Shown here piece by piece: positions 7,921 through 16,926 of a stretch of DNA of 64,000 nucleotides (position 1 is its first letter; each line of letters opens with the position of its first letter). The notes under the pieces are model-generated. The model ran no database searches, was not told the DNA's origin, and saw only the letters and a list, made by a program, of their open reading frames with translations. The DNA is from JBBRDU01 sp038230335 (GTDB taxonomy: Bacteria > Verrucomicrobiota > Verrucomicrobiia > Chthoniobacterales > UBA10450): contig JBBRNL010000004.1 of NCBI GenBank assembly GCA_038230335.1, positions 319,483 to 383,482 on the forward strand, given 5' to 3'. A program made the translations under genes and the position numbers.

Positions 7921-8910
7921 ATGCGTTACTCCGTCCTCGATCTCGCGCCTGTCCCCCAAAAAAGCGATGCAGCGCACGCTTTCCGCAACACCCTCGACCT
8001 CGCCCAACATGCCGAGAAATGGGGCTTCCACCGCTACTGGCTGGCCGAGCATCACAACATGCCGGGCATCGCCAGCGCCGCCACTTCCGTCGTCATCGGC
8101 TACGTCGCAGCCGGCACATCGACCATTCGAGTGGGCGCCGGTGGCATCATGTTGCCCAACCACGCACCTCTCGTCATTGCCGAACAGTTCGGAACGCTCG
8201 CTTCTCTTTATCCTGATCGCATCGACCTCGGGCTTGGTCGCGCGCCCGGAAGTGATCAGGCCACTGCGCGAGCCCTGCGACGTTCTCTTGGCAGTAGTGG
8301 CGATACTTTCCCGGAGGATCTGCACGAGTTGATATCCTACTTCCGCACGGTTCAAACCGGCCAGCGCGTCCAAGCGGTGCCGGGCGCCGGAATAAGCGTG
8401 CCGTTGTATCTGCTCGGTTCGAGCGACTTTAGTGCTCGGCTCGCCGCCGGGCTCGGGCTCCCTTTTGCCTTCGCCTCGCACTTTGCCCCGGAATACCTGC
8501 ACGTCGCTCTGCCGATCTACCGGCGCGAATTCAAACCTTCCCCGCAACTCACAAAACCCTACGCCATCATTGGCGTGGGTGTTTACGCGGCCGATACCGA
8601 CAACGAAGCGCGTCGCCTCTTCACCTCCGCGCAACAGCAGATTTTGAGTCTTATTCGGGGCCGCCCGGGCAAGCTCCCTCCGCCCGTCGAGAGCATGGAT
8701 GAATTTTGGAGCGAAGCAGAACGCGCAGCTATTGCGCAGCGCGGCCAATACACGGCAGTAGGATCGGCCCGCACTGTGCACCAGCGTCTAGAGCAAATCA
8801 TCGTCGAAGCCGCACCCGACGAAATCATCATCACCAGCCAGATCCACGGCCATTCCGAGCGTCTTCGCTCGTTCGAAATTGGGGCGAATATCCTTAGAGC
8901 AGTAGGGTAG
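7921..8910 (+). CDS. Luciferase-like (LLM class) flavin-dependent oxidoreductase
   Basis: This TIM-barrel flavoprotein of about 329 residues belongs to the bacterial-luciferase-like monooxygenases, close to the MsnO8/YhbW group. Such enzymes use FMNH2 delivered by a reductase to oxygenate small organic substrates. Features include YWLAEHHNMPGIAS, the VGAGGIMLPNHAPL segment, and a FGTLASLYPDRIDLGLGRAPG flavin region typical of the family. The start at MRYSVLDL is chosen because the family begins there, although the frame runs 12 codons further upstream. The neighbours do not reveal a substrate. Confidence 0.88.
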   Translation: MRYSVLDLAPVPQKSDAAHAFRNTLDLAQHAEKWGFHRYWLAEHHNMPGIASAATSVVIGYVAAGTSTIRVGAGGIMLPNHAPLVIAEQFGTLASLYPDRIDLGLGRAPGSDQATARALRRSLGSSGDTFPEDLHELISYFRTVQTGQRVQAVPGAGISVPLYLLGSSDFSARLAAGLGLPFAFASHFAPEYLHVALPIYRREFKPSPQLTKPYAIIGVGVYAADTDNEARRLFTSAQQQILSLIRGRPGKLPPPVESMDEFWSEAERAAIAQRGQYTAVGSARTVHQRLEQIIVEAAPDEIIITSQIHGHSERLRSFEIGANILRAVG

Positions 8911-8924
8911 CCGTGGCCCCGCTC

Positions 8925-9704
8925 TTAGAACGCGAAATTCAAACCGCTCCGCACCATTCCGAAGTTGTTGCGCGGGCCGTCAATGACATTCCAGCTAAAA
9001 TCGCTGGTCAAGCCGATGTGTCGTGTGAAACGAACTTCCAAACCGCCGCCGAACTGCCCGACCGCCTTAGTCGTCGATCCCTGATGATCCGTCGAAGCAA
9101 AGTCCTGCGCGACATTCGAGACCAGTAAATCTCGCTCGCCTCCGTTAAACATCGCGCCCGCCCCGGCAAAGGCGTAAGGCGCGAAGCGCGAACAATGAAA
9201 CGGGTAACGCAGCGTGAAGGTCCCAAGCGCCCCACCGACGGCTCGGCGATCTTCCGACCGATCAAGCCGGTGAAAGAAAACCTGGCCGGTGTCGTCGATC
9301 GTTATGTCTGTGCGGGTGCGTCGGGCATCCAGCAGAAAACCCTCTACGCCCACGCCAAAGTAGCGGTGGCAGAAGTATTTGAAGTCAATGCCACCGCCCC
9401 AGGCATGGCTTGTTTCAAGATAACGGTCGCCTGAATTCTCACGGCTCAGGTCGACAAAAGAAGCACCGTCGTTCAAGCCAAGTTCGGCGTCGTCGAAGTC
9501 GTCCGCCGATTGACGCTCGTTATTGTGATTCGAGAAGACGTAAGTCCCCCAAATACTGAGATTAAATTCCCGGTCGGCGTACCACTCGGGGCATGGCGGC
9601 ACCGCTACCTGCTTCATCTCCTTGCCTGAATATTGCTCCGGACCGGCATAAGCGGCACCGACCAAGACTGAGAAAATAACAACGATTAAGGCTATGCGTT
9701 TCAT
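8925..9704 (-). CDS. Outer-membrane beta-barrel protein
   Basis: This 259-residue protein has a clear signal peptide (MKRIALIVVIFSVLVGAAYA) and then alternating polar and hydrophobic strands, ending in LNFAF with a terminal Phe, the classic signal for outer-membrane barrel insertion. Strand-like segments include WGGGIDFKYFCHRYFGVGVEG and FAPYAFAGAGAMF. It resembles small OmpA/OmpW-like porins of about eight strands, but no named family is certain. It converges on the monooxygenase gene. Confidence 0.75.
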   Translation of the reverse strand: MKRIALIVVIFSVLVGAAYAGPEQYSGKEMKQVAVPPCPEWYADREFNLSIWGTYVFSNHNNERQSADDFDDAELGLNDGASFVDLSRENSGDRYLETSHAWGGGIDFKYFCHRYFGVGVEGFLLDARRTRTDITIDDTGQVFFHRLDRSEDRRAVGGALGTFTLRYPFHCSRFAPYAFAGAGAMFNGGERDLLVSNVAQDFASTDHQGSTTKAVGQFGGGLEVRFTRHIGLTSDFSWNVIDGPRNNFGMVRSGLNFAF

Positions 9705-9789
9705 GACAATCTTTGACTAACGAAGCAGATAGCGGGCGTCAACCATCTTTTTTTGCGATTTGGCAGAAATTCGAATGGAAGCGCGCGCA

Positions 9790-10216
9790 AGGTTTTGGCG
9801 AAAACGGGCCCGCGCGTCAGGCCAAGGAAAAAGTCTTCCGTGACATAGCCCCCCGTGTAACGCACCGGGTTGTTGTGGTAGGCCACGTTGATGGCCGAAC
9901 CATTCAGATAGGCCGACATCATCGAGAACGATGCTGGGCGGCCCGCAAGTCTTCGTAATCCTGCGCGGAAGGAATATTGCCGGCGCCGAAATTGTTATTC
10001 TGTGCAGTGGCCTGCGGATCGATCAATCCCACGCTGACCAATTGCTCCGGATGCGGGAACGAGAAGCCACGCAGGACGAAGGCATTGACGACGGTGAACT
10101 GGGTCGTCACTCCGCAGATGCCGAGCGCTAGGACGAGCACGGCGAGGAAGCAAAGTCTTCTCCTTGATGAGAACACGGAGACCGATGCGAACGTCCTGGC
10201 GGAATGATTCGAGCAT
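9790..10216 (-). pseudogene. Decayed ADOP-family ABC transporter permease
   Basis: Three reading frames together spell the N-terminus of an acidobacterial-type duplicated permease of the MacB/FtsX superfamily. The first piece is MLESFRQDVRIGLRVLIKEK. A second frame continues with FLAVLVLALGICGVTTQFTV, the first membrane helix, and then LRGFSFPHPEQLVSVGLIDP. A third frame carries on with SAYLNGSAINVAYHNNP, RYTGGYVTEDFF and a GRTF-like end. At least two frameshifts separate them, near 10155 and near 9925, and the rest of the roughly 800-residue protein is missing. It is a remnant, not a working gene. The bases from 10217 to 10453 show no gene. Confidence 0.75.
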
Positions 10217-10453
10217 AGGCGTTTTTTCTGTCTACTCCGGGTCCGGCTCAAAACCGAGTTCATGAGCCGGGCAAGTAGAGGACTTCAATGATGAGATGCC
10301 GGCCGCCCCTTCGGTAGATTTAACTTTCGAGCATCGCGTGTGATTTTTTTCGACCTGAGAATCGTCGCCCAGGGCAACGAGCTGGCGCAGCACTTCGGCC
10401 AGCCTTTCCGAACCCGGTGATGCACTCATCTATTCGACAGACGCCGCCAATTC

Positions 10454-11644
10454 TTAGTTTTGTCTATTGGAACGGTCTTTCGAGAGAACTTGTCGCTCAC
10501 GCAAACGCAGGAACGGTCTTTCCACCAGCAAAAATAGAAGCGAGCCAAGTAACAGCACCGATGCCATGGCCAGCAGATAACCGGCGGCCCGCGAGAATGA
10601 ATGCGCCGCGGCAACCGAATCAACCCAGTGAATGGGAAGTTTGTGCGTCAGATAAACGCTGTAGGCGACGGTGGCGAGAAATCCGGCCCCGGGTACCGCC
10701 ACTCTCGTGAAGGGCAGACTGGGACTGAGCGCGCAAATCAGGAACGTGCCGCACGCGGCCGCCACCAGGGAGAAACCCAGCCCCGAGCTCACAATGCTCA
10801 AACCGTCTTCCGCCCAAATCAAAGCCACCCCCAGCGCAACCACGGCGGGGAACCAAATCCACGTTGCGTGTCTCGTCAGGTTGGCCCACCACTGGGGCCG
10901 ATAGATTTCGATCGCGGCCAGGCTCACCCCGATCGTTAAACCGTCCAGCCGCGCGTAGGTGGGATAATAAACCCATTGCTGCCACGGTCCGAACGCCTGG
11001 CCGTAATTGGACGTGATGATATGCGCCACGACTCCCCGCACCACGACGCACCACAGCAGAATGCCGATAGGCAGCCAAAAGGCCGCAGCCGTTCGTCGGA
11101 CTCGTGCCGTCAGGAAGAGAAGAAAAAGCGGAAGCAAAAGATAGAATTGAAATTCGATACAAAGCGACCAGGCGTGGGAAAACGCGGTCCCTCCCCGCAA
11201 TCCAAGGTTCTGGGTAAAGGTAAGGAACTTCCACAAGGCGGGCATGCGCTCGAACTCGCGCACTGGTTCCGGCAATAGCCAATAAACGAAAACGATGACA
11301 AGGTAGGCCGGTAAAATGCGGAGAGCGCGGCGCCAATAAAAGCCGCGAATATCGATATCTTCTCCACGTGCCGCAGCCTTGAGTAATTGTCCGCCGATAA
11401 GGTAACCGCTTAAGACGAAGAAGAGATCGACCCCAATCCAGCCAAAACGCTGGATCCGATACGGCAGAACAAAGCCGAACAGCCCGGCGTGATAAACGAC
11501 CACCAACAGAATCGCCAGGGCGCGCAGCAAATCGAGGCCGGGCCGCCGATGTGCACCGCGGCGCGGATCAAATTCGGGTGAGCCATGGCCCGCCCGCTCG
11601 GATGTGGGATGAAGGTACGCGGTAGGGATATGAACAATTCGCAT
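10454..11644 (-). CDS. Acyltransferase 3 (OafA/YrhL-like) membrane protein
   Basis: This integral membrane protein of up to 396 residues has about ten helices and belongs to the acyltransferase-3 family. These proteins transfer acetyl or other acyl groups onto surface sugars, O-antigen or peptidoglycan. The N-terminal region shows the family pattern GLDLLRALAILLVVVYHAG with its His, then WIGVDLFFVLSGYLIGG and RGFYWRRALRILPAY. There is no C-terminal SGNH domain, so this is the membrane-only type. The true start may lie a few codons in; the leader before GLDLLRA is hydrophilic. It is followed at 22 bases by a secreted-protein gene on the same strand upstream. Confidence 0.88.
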   Translation of the reverse strand: MRIVHIPTAYLHPTSERAGHGSPEFDPRRGAHRRPGLDLLRALAILLVVVYHAGLFGFVLPYRIQRFGWIGVDLFFVLSGYLIGGQLLKAAARGEDIDIRGFYWRRALRILPAYLVIVFVYWLLPEPVREFERMPALWKFLTFTQNLGLRGGTAFSHAWSLCIEFQFYLLLPLFLLFLTARVRRTAAAFWLPIGILLWCVVVRGVVAHIITSNYGQAFGPWQQWVYYPTYARLDGLTIGVSLAAIEIYRPQWWANLTRHATWIWFPAVVALGVALIWAEDGLSIVSSGLGFSLVAAACGTFLICALSPSLPFTRVAVPGAGFLATVAYSVYLTHKLPIHWVDSVAAAHSFSRAAGYLLAMASVLLLGSLLFLLVERPFLRLRERQVLSKDRSNRQN

Positions 11645-11666
11645 CCCGGCCGCAATTTCTTTCAGT

Positions 11667-12206
11667 CTATTTGGCGGCTAAATAGCGCACCTTCACGACC
11701 GGCGTCAGGCCATCGCTTTTCCGCATCAGGATTTCGTTGTCCCAACCTTCGCCGTTTGGCAGGGGAGTGACTCGAGCCACAAACGATTCGATCTTTCCGT
11801 CGCGATGAATCTCCTGGAAATCGTGCACGAGCTTGCCTTCCGTCACGGTCACCGCTCCCTCCGACAGATTCCCCTCGGCATCGGAATACCAAAACAGGAT
11901 GGCGCGCTTTCGCGGATTCCACACGTAAAGCCCTTCGATGTAGGGGGTCGGTTTGCCGTCCACTATAAATTGATTACTGATCCGAATGGCCTGGCGATTT
12001 TCCGCCCAGCTGAAGCGGGCGTGAATACTTATTTTCTTACCGTCCGGACGTTCCGGAAGTTGGGCGGTCCACTCCCTGGCGGTCAAAAATGCCAGAGGCT
12101 CAAGCGGCGAGTCCGTGGCTTTCTTCTCGACCGGATCAGCTGCCGCGCAGAGTAAGGCGAGGGCAAATCCTATCAGTGCGAAGTTGAAATTCTTTACGGT
12201 TTTCAT
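11667..12206 (-). CDS. Secreted protein of unknown function, beta-rich
   Basis: This 179-residue protein has a signal peptide (FALIGFALALLCAAA) and a compact beta-rich body with the segments FLTAREWTAQLP, IHARFSWAENRQAIRIS, YIEGLYVWNPRKRAILFW and ILMRKSDGLTPVVKVRY. The layout of repeated up-down strands with aromatic residues resembles the DUF1579-like or lipocalin-like proteins that often occur as lone exported proteins, but I do not recognise a named family. It lies upstream of the acyltransferase on the same strand, with 22 bases between them. Confidence 0.65.
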   Translation of the reverse strand: MKTVKNFNFALIGFALALLCAAADPVEKKATDSPLEPLAFLTAREWTAQLPERPDGKKISIHARFSWAENRQAIRISNQFIVDGKPTPYIEGLYVWNPRKRAILFWYSDAEGNLSEGAVTVTEGKLVHDFQEIHRDGKIESFVARVTPLPNGEGWDNEILMRKSDGLTPVVKVRYLAAK

Positions 12207-12265
12207 TGGCCAATGCTATCGCGTCGCCTTTGCCTTGGATTGTAAGAATTTGACATAATTCTTTC

Positions 12266-12286
12266 GGACGTTGAGCGCTGGGCGTT
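12266..12286. repeat. GTTGAGCG-type short intergenic repeat
   Basis: GGACGTTGAGCGCTGGGCGT lies in the spacer between the secreted protein at 11667 and the AraC regulator. It is a second member of the family at 7881 and 19968. The rest of the 160-base spacer holds nothing I recognise. Confidence 0.45.
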
Positions 12287-12367
12287 TTGCTTCTCTCTCT
12301 CTCCCAGGCGATTGGGGTCCATCGCCCCTACCTCTTTCCTGGACGACGCTCCGAATTCGTCCAAGGG

Positions 12368-13186
12368 TCATTCACTCGCAACATAATTGAGATAAGGTCC
12401 ACGCCGTGTCAGATAGCTGGACGGAGTCAACCCGCTGAAAGCACGGAATTCATGAATGAAGTGAGGTTGATCGTAGTATCCGCAGGCGGCCGCCGTATCG
12501 GCCCAGTCTACCTCCGCCTTGTGCCCGATCCACGCGATCGCTTTCTGAAAAGCGCAAACCCGCGCGAACATCTTCGGGGTTAGGCCAACGCAGCGATCGA
12601 ACTCGCGCAGGAGATGCTTGTGACTCAGTCCGATTTCTTCTGCGATCCGTCCGATCCGCAGCCCCTCGTCCCCCTTTCGAATCGCCTGCACCGCGTAATG
12701 CACCGCCCTCGTCGAAGTCCTCCCGGCCCGCAACCGCTCCAACAGCCAGGATTCGGCCAGGTCAAATCTTCCATTATCATCAGATGATTCCTGCATACGC
12801 TCGCGCAATCGGTTGATTTCGCGCCCCAGCACGGCTTCCAGCTCCACCACGCGGCCGGTGAATTCACGCATGGGCATACCAAGGAGAGGCCAACCTCCGC
12901 CTGGTTTCAGCCGCACACCGACCAGGTGAACGTAACCGCACTCCTCGATGACGATCGGCTCCGTCCGCTCACCCGAAATCCAACTGCGAGAAAAGGTGGT
13001 TTGTTGGCGGTGGTCGCGGGCATGGCAGAGCTTTTGCGGATCGCCCAGGTTGATCATCAACTCGACCGCACCGTCCGGAAAAATCAGGTTGCGCCAGCGC
13101 GCCGACAAGTGACCTCGCGCCATCCAAAGATGCTCGACGTACGATGCCAAGGGGGGTCCAACCGGGCGAATACGATGGATTAGCAC
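12368..13186 (-). CDS. AraC-family transcriptional regulator with DUF6597 sensor domain
   Basis: This is a 272-residue DNA-binding regulator. Residues 1-110 look like the DUF6597 ligand-sensing domain (PLASYVEHLWMARG, LIFPDGAVELMINLGDP, GVRLKPGGGWPLLGMP). The C-terminal 100 residues form two helix-turn-helix units: RIGRIAEEIGLSHKHLLREF and then WADTAAACGYYDQPHFIHEF, followed by GLTPSSYL. It is adjacent, by 12 bases, to the cupin gene on the same strand, and the two could be co-transcribed. The effector is unknown. Confidence 0.9.
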   Translation of the reverse strand: MLIHRIRPVGPPLASYVEHLWMARGHLSARWRNLIFPDGAVELMINLGDPQKLCHARDHRQQTTFSRSWISGERTEPIVIEECGYVHLVGVRLKPGGGWPLLGMPMREFTGRVVELEAVLGREINRLRERMQESSDDNGRFDLAESWLLERLRAGRTSTRAVHYAVQAIRKGDEGLRIGRIAEEIGLSHKHLLREFDRCVGLTPKMFARVCAFQKAIAWIGHKAEVDWADTAAACGYYDQPHFIHEFRAFSGLTPSSYLTRRGPYLNYVASE

Positions 13187-13198
13187 AGATTGCGCGGC

Positions 13199-13678
13199 CT
13201 ATTCTTCACCATCGAGGTAATCGAGTCCCTCCGAACGGATGAGTCGGCGCTCGGGCGAGCGAACGAGCCACTTTTTACTGTCCGGATAGTATGAAAATTC
13301 GCCGATTGGATTGTCTGCGATCACGTAGCAAATCAAATCCTCGTCACTGTCGTTGATCATTTGATGCGCTTCATCCGGCCCGAAAATAAAGGCGTCCCCC
13401 GCACCAATCGCAGTCGTTCCGTCTTTGTGACGGACCGTGCCCGAGCCGGAAATCACATGATACAGTTCCCATTGCGCGCTGTGCGTATGATACGGGTAGG
13501 CTACCTTGCCGGCAGGGATCCGGCAGATCTCCAGGTCAAACGGATGCCGTTCCTTCAAGTCGGTCGAGGCCGGCTTTCGACCGAGCGCTTCTGAGACCCC
13601 CTTGTAGCCGCCGGCGAATTTACCTTTCGGAGAGGACCACACGTCCTCCTTGATTTCCTTTGTATTCACTTTCCGCAT
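13199..13678 (-). CDS. Cupin-domain protein
   Basis: This single-domain cupin has about 159 residues. The first motif is YPYHTHSAQWELYHVISGSG, whose His, His and Glu are the usual metal ligands; the second is GPDEAHQMINDSDED, with the last ligand His. Such stand-alone cupins are sugar isomerases, dioxygenases or binding proteins. The C-terminal tail EFSYYPDSKKWLV is common in a cupin subgroup of unknown substrate. The start at MRKVNTKEI is preferred over an upstream extension that overlaps the cyclase gene. Confidence 0.85.
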   Translation of the reverse strand: MRKVNTKEIKEDVWSSPKGKFAGGYKGVSEALGRKPASTDLKERHPFDLEICRIPAGKVAYPYHTHSAQWELYHVISGSGTVRHKDGTTAIGAGDAFIFGPDEAHQMINDSDEDLICYVIADNPIGEFSYYPDSKKWLVRSPERRLIRSEGLDYLDGEE

Positions 13679-13695
13679 GGCGACTTCCGAACGGC

Positions 13696-16002
13696 CTATT
13701 TCTTTGTCATGACCCAGACGCCATTCCATGCGCCATTGATCGGATTGGCCTTCAGATACTCACAACGTTGCACGTAAATCTCACTCAGCTTGTCGGCCGG
13801 ATTCGTGGCCAGCACTTCGCGAAACTGCGCGATCGCTCGATCGAACTCACCACTTCGGTAATATTTCAGAGCGCCCCGGAAAAGATTGAGCGCCTCCGGC
13901 ATGTTCGGGAACGATTCGTCGGTATGAAAATCGAGGATCTCGTAAACTCCCACCGGCTCCGTCTTGCCTTTCACCACCACGCGATCGACTTCCCGGGCGC
14001 GATACGATCCCTTCAATTTTTTGTAGGTATTCTCGCTGCAAAGGATCTGGGCTGAGTATTCCTTGCAAGCACTCTCCAGGCGTGAAGCCAGATTTACCCC
14101 ATCGCCGATAACGGTGTAATCCATTCGTTTGGGTGATCCAATATTGCCCGAAACAATGGCGTCGGTGTTGAGCCCGATCCCAATGGCGATTGGCTTCTGC
14201 CCGCGTTTGCGGCGTTCCTCGTTCAACCCATTCAGCTCCGTAATCATGCTGATGGCCGCGCGCGTGGCCCGGTCGGGATCGTCCCCGTGCGGAACAGGAA
14301 TGCCAAACTCGGCCATGATCGCGTCCCCGATAAACTTGTCGAGCATGCCTCCCTCTCGAGCGATGCAGTTGACCATGATCGAAAAATATTCGTTGAGCAG
14401 CGCCACCGTCCCCTGCGCTCCCAGTTCTTCCGTCAGGGTCGTAAACGAACGAATATCGCAAAACAGAACGGTCGCTTCCACGCTTTGTCCGCCCAGAATA
14501 TCGCCCCCGGCGGCGAGCAGCTTGTCGGCCAGTCCCGGATCCATGTAGCGCGACATGGTCGACTTCATCCGCTTCTCGCTGCTGATGTCTTCAATCATGA
14601 GCATGATTCCGAGACGCTTCGCCTTCAGGCTAACCAAGGGCTGAATCGTTACATTGACGTTCAGCTTTTCGCTCCCAAACACCACTTCTGCATCCATCAA
14701 AACCTCGCTCACATTCGTCTCCGTTACTTTGGCGATGCGTTCGCTAACCCACTGGTTGCCATCCTTGAAAAATTCCGTGGCAATCTGGCCTAACAAGTCA
14801 TCTTTCTGCGCACGCAGAATGCGGTAACCGGCCGCGTTGCAGGTATGCATGCGCCCCTCTTCATCCAGCGTAATCACTCCGCTCGACATGCTCTCCAGAA
14901 CGGACTGGTTGTAATTCTTCATGTTCTGCACGTCATCGAAAAGATTGGCGTTCTCCAAGGCGATGGAGACCTGCGCCGTAAATGCCTTGAGCCGGGCCTC
15001 ATCCTCCGCGGTGAACGGACCGCCCGCCTTGTTGAGCGACTGCGTGACACCAATGCAACGGCCCGTCTTGTTGATCACGGGCACGCACAGGATGGAGCGG
15101 GTGAAGTAACCGGTCTTCTTGTCGAAGGCAGGATTGAACCGCAGGTCCGCGTAGGCGTACGGAATATTCACACTCTGCCGCGATTGAAAAACGGTGCCCG
15201 CAATTCCGACGTGATCGGGGAGCCGGATTTCCACCGCATTCAGTCCTTCCCCCACCTCGGACCAAAGCTCCTTCGTCTTTTCATTGTGCAGAAACAGTGT
15301 GGACCGGTCCGCCTTCAGCATCCTTGTCGCCTCGCTCATAACGCGGCGCAGCAAAATGGAGAGATCGAGAGAACTGGTGATGTCCGCCACAAGGCTGAGA
15401 AATTCCATCTCCTGCTGACGAGTCTTCTGCATCCGCTCGATGAATTGCGAACTCTGCAAAGCAATCGAAGCCTGCGTCGCCATCGCCTCCAGAAGGTCCA
15501 GATCTTCCGCGGTGAATTGTCCGCTCTTCTTATTGAGTGTCTGCACGACGCCGATCACATCGCCACGTGTTGTTTTGACCGGTGCGCATAAAATGGACTT
15601 GGTAATAAAGTTCGTTTGCCGATCGATCTCACGGTTGAACCGCGGATCGGCATAAGCGTCCGGCACAATTTCTCCGCGCCCGGTTTGAAAGACGGCCCCC
15701 GCTATCCCTTCATTATTGAGCAAACGAATCTCACGATTGAGCGCGCCCTGGGCGACGCGCGAATAGAGTTCGTTCGACGTCGGGTCATTCAGAAAGAGCG
15801 TCCCCCGCTCCGCGTCCGTTTCCGCGGCTACGATCCCCACAAGGGTGGCGAGCAGCTCGTCCAGGTTCTCAATCGATCCGACGCGCTGTCCCAGGTTCAA
15901 TAGCAGTTCGCTGCGGCGGAGCCGCGAGTGCAATTGCTGCGTCGTTCCGCTGCGACGAGGTGGTCGCTTTGCTTTTACGGCGCCGTGACGAACTGCGGGC
16001 AT
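13696..16002 (-). CDS. Soluble adenylate cyclase, GAF-GAF-PAS-class III cyclase
   Basis: This 768-residue cytoplasmic protein has no membrane helix. Two GAF domains (about 35-185 and 205-365) share the repeated segments GTLFLND / STLFLHN and RSILCVPV. They are followed by a PAS domain (QSVLESMSSGVITLDEEGRM) and a class III cyclase domain. FCDIRSFT and DKFIGDAIMAEFG provide the two metal-binding Asp residues and the purine-selecting Lys. MDYTVIGDGVNLASRLE gives the second purine-selecting Asp plus the transition-state Asn and Arg, so ATP is the likely substrate. A TPR-like helical tail ends the protein. The GAF domains probably sense a small ligand or redox state. A coiled-coil gene lies 5 bases upstream. 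Confidence 0.92.
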   Translation of the reverse strand: MPAVRHGAVKAKRPPRRSGTTQQLHSRLRRSELLLNLGQRVGSIENLDELLATLVGIVAAETDAERGTLFLNDPTSNELYSRVAQGALNREIRLLNNEGIAGAVFQTGRGEIVPDAYADPRFNREIDRQTNFITKSILCAPVKTTRGDVIGVVQTLNKKSGQFTAEDLDLLEAMATQASIALQSSQFIERMQKTRQQEMEFLSLVADITSSLDLSILLRRVMSEATRMLKADRSTLFLHNEKTKELWSEVGEGLNAVEIRLPDHVGIAGTVFQSRQSVNIPYAYADLRFNPAFDKKTGYFTRSILCVPVINKTGRCIGVTQSLNKAGGPFTAEDEARLKAFTAQVSIALENANLFDDVQNMKNYNQSVLESMSSGVITLDEEGRMHTCNAAGYRILRAQKDDLLGQIATEFFKDGNQWVSERIAKVTETNVSEVLMDAEVVFGSEKLNVNVTIQPLVSLKAKRLGIMLMIEDISSEKRMKSTMSRYMDPGLADKLLAAGGDILGGQSVEATVLFCDIRSFTTLTEELGAQGTVALLNEYFSIMVNCIAREGGMLDKFIGDAIMAEFGIPVPHGDDPDRATRAAISMITELNGLNEERRKRGQKPIAIGIGLNTDAIVSGNIGSPKRMDYTVIGDGVNLASRLESACKEYSAQILCSENTYKKLKGSYRAREVDRVVVKGKTEPVGVYEILDFHTDESFPNMPEALNLFRGALKYYRSGEFDRAIAQFREVLATNPADKLSEIYVQRCEYLKANPINGAWNGVWVMTKK

Positions 16003-16007
16003 TTTCG

Positions 16008-16406
16008 CTAAGCCGGCCTGTTTTCTAAATTCTCGCGCAAAGCCGCAACCGTTTCGCGCAAGGAACGCAGTTCATCGTGAGCCGCGCGCCTGGCTTGCTC
16101 GATTTCGCCGGCCTGACGGAAAACCGTTTGCTCCAGCTCAGTTCGCAAAGCCCCGATGGTCGCATGTAACTGGCGGGCTTCATTGGAACCGGAGGCCACC
16201 GCCGCTTGCACTGCAGCCTCGTTGGCCGACCGCATCGCTTCCAATTCGTCACGCAAAGCCTGAATCGTATTCTGCAAATGCCGATTCTCGATCTGCGCGA
16301 TATGGAGTTTGTCCCCTTCAGCCACTGACTTCACGCCTTCGATTGTCGCCCATTCGCCATGGCCAGGGCAAGGGATCTTGTACAAAACAAGGACCCAGCT
16401 GACCAT
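16008..16406 (-). CDS. Small coiled-coil protein upstream of adenylate cyclase
   Basis: This short, almost wholly helical protein has heptad-rich stretches (LQNTIQALRDELEAMRS, LHATIGALRTELEQT, AHDELRSLRETVAALRENL). It ends 5 bases before the cyclase start, so the two are very likely one transcript and translationally coupled. It has no enzyme motif; a scaffold or partner of the cyclase is an inference from position. The start is uncertain: the first 25 residues (MVSWVLVLYKIPCPGHGEW) do not look like the rest, and an internal GTG near VKSVAEGD may be the real start. Confidence 0.65.
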   Translation of the reverse strand: MVSWVLVLYKIPCPGHGEWATIEGVKSVAEGDKLHIAQIENRHLQNTIQALRDELEAMRSANEAAVQAAVASGSNEARQLHATIGALRTELEQTVFRQAGEIEQARRAAHDELRSLRETVAALRENLENRPA

Positions 16407-16515
16407 CGACGGCCAACTGAGTCCCGCAAAAACGAAACAGAAATCGCGAAAGGCGCACTCGCCGGATCAGATGCGAATAATTCTTCGCATTCAACCGGGC
16501 CTGACGCCCATGCGA

Positions 16516-16899
16516 CTATTGTCCGGAGCCTTCGGTCGCGGACGGAGAAGGTGACGGGGAAGGAGAAGCCTCGGATTCAGTAGTGGTCGAGGAGCTCTTC
16601 GTCTTCTCGGAAGGCGAAGGAGAAGCGTCTGTGCTGCTCGTGGTGGATTTTTTCTTGGTCGTGGTCGACGCAGAAGCGCCGCCATCCGAGCTTTTCTTCT
16701 TCGTGGTGGTCGAGGCCGAAGTGGAAGCGCTGGTCGTGCCAGACTTCTTTGCAGCCGTCGTGGTGGTCGACTTTTTGCCTGTGGTAGTGGCCTTGGTCGT
16801 CGACGTGGTCGAAGCGGTCGATTCAGTCTTGTGGGCACACGAGACGACAAACGCCACGCCGGCCAGGAGGGTGATGAAGGAAAAGATGGTTTTTTTCAT
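16516..16899 (-). CDS. Low-complexity Ser/Thr/Lys-rich lipoprotein
   Basis: This 127-residue protein has a signal peptide MKKTIFSFITLLAGVAFVVS followed by a Cys, a plausible though imperfect lipobox. The rest is composed almost only of Thr, Ser, Lys, Ala, Gly, Pro and Glu, with repeated TTTKKKS units and a PSPSPSPS tail. It is likely a disordered spacer-like surface or periplasmic lipoprotein. Similar low-complexity secreted proteins are encoded at 32519 and 36273. No function is assigned. Confidence 0.6.
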   Translation of the reverse strand: MKKTIFSFITLLAGVAFVVSCAHKTESTASTTSTTKATTTGKKSTTTTAAKKSGTTSASTSASTTTKKKSSDGGASASTTTKKKSTTSSTDASPSPSEKTKSSSTTTESEASPSPSPSPSATEGSGQ

Positions 16900-16926
16900 A
16901 GGATTTTGTAAGGGCGATCAGCCTGT

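Noticed and set aside
10232..10429. Minus-strand 65-codon frame beside the decayed permease
   Set aside because: I considered a PadR-type regulator, which often accompanies ADOP permeases, but no winged-helix motif is present.
9705..10453. Possible insertion sequence between the barrel and acyltransferase genes
   Set aside because: The sequence resolves into permease fragments; no transposase or terminal inverted repeats were seen.
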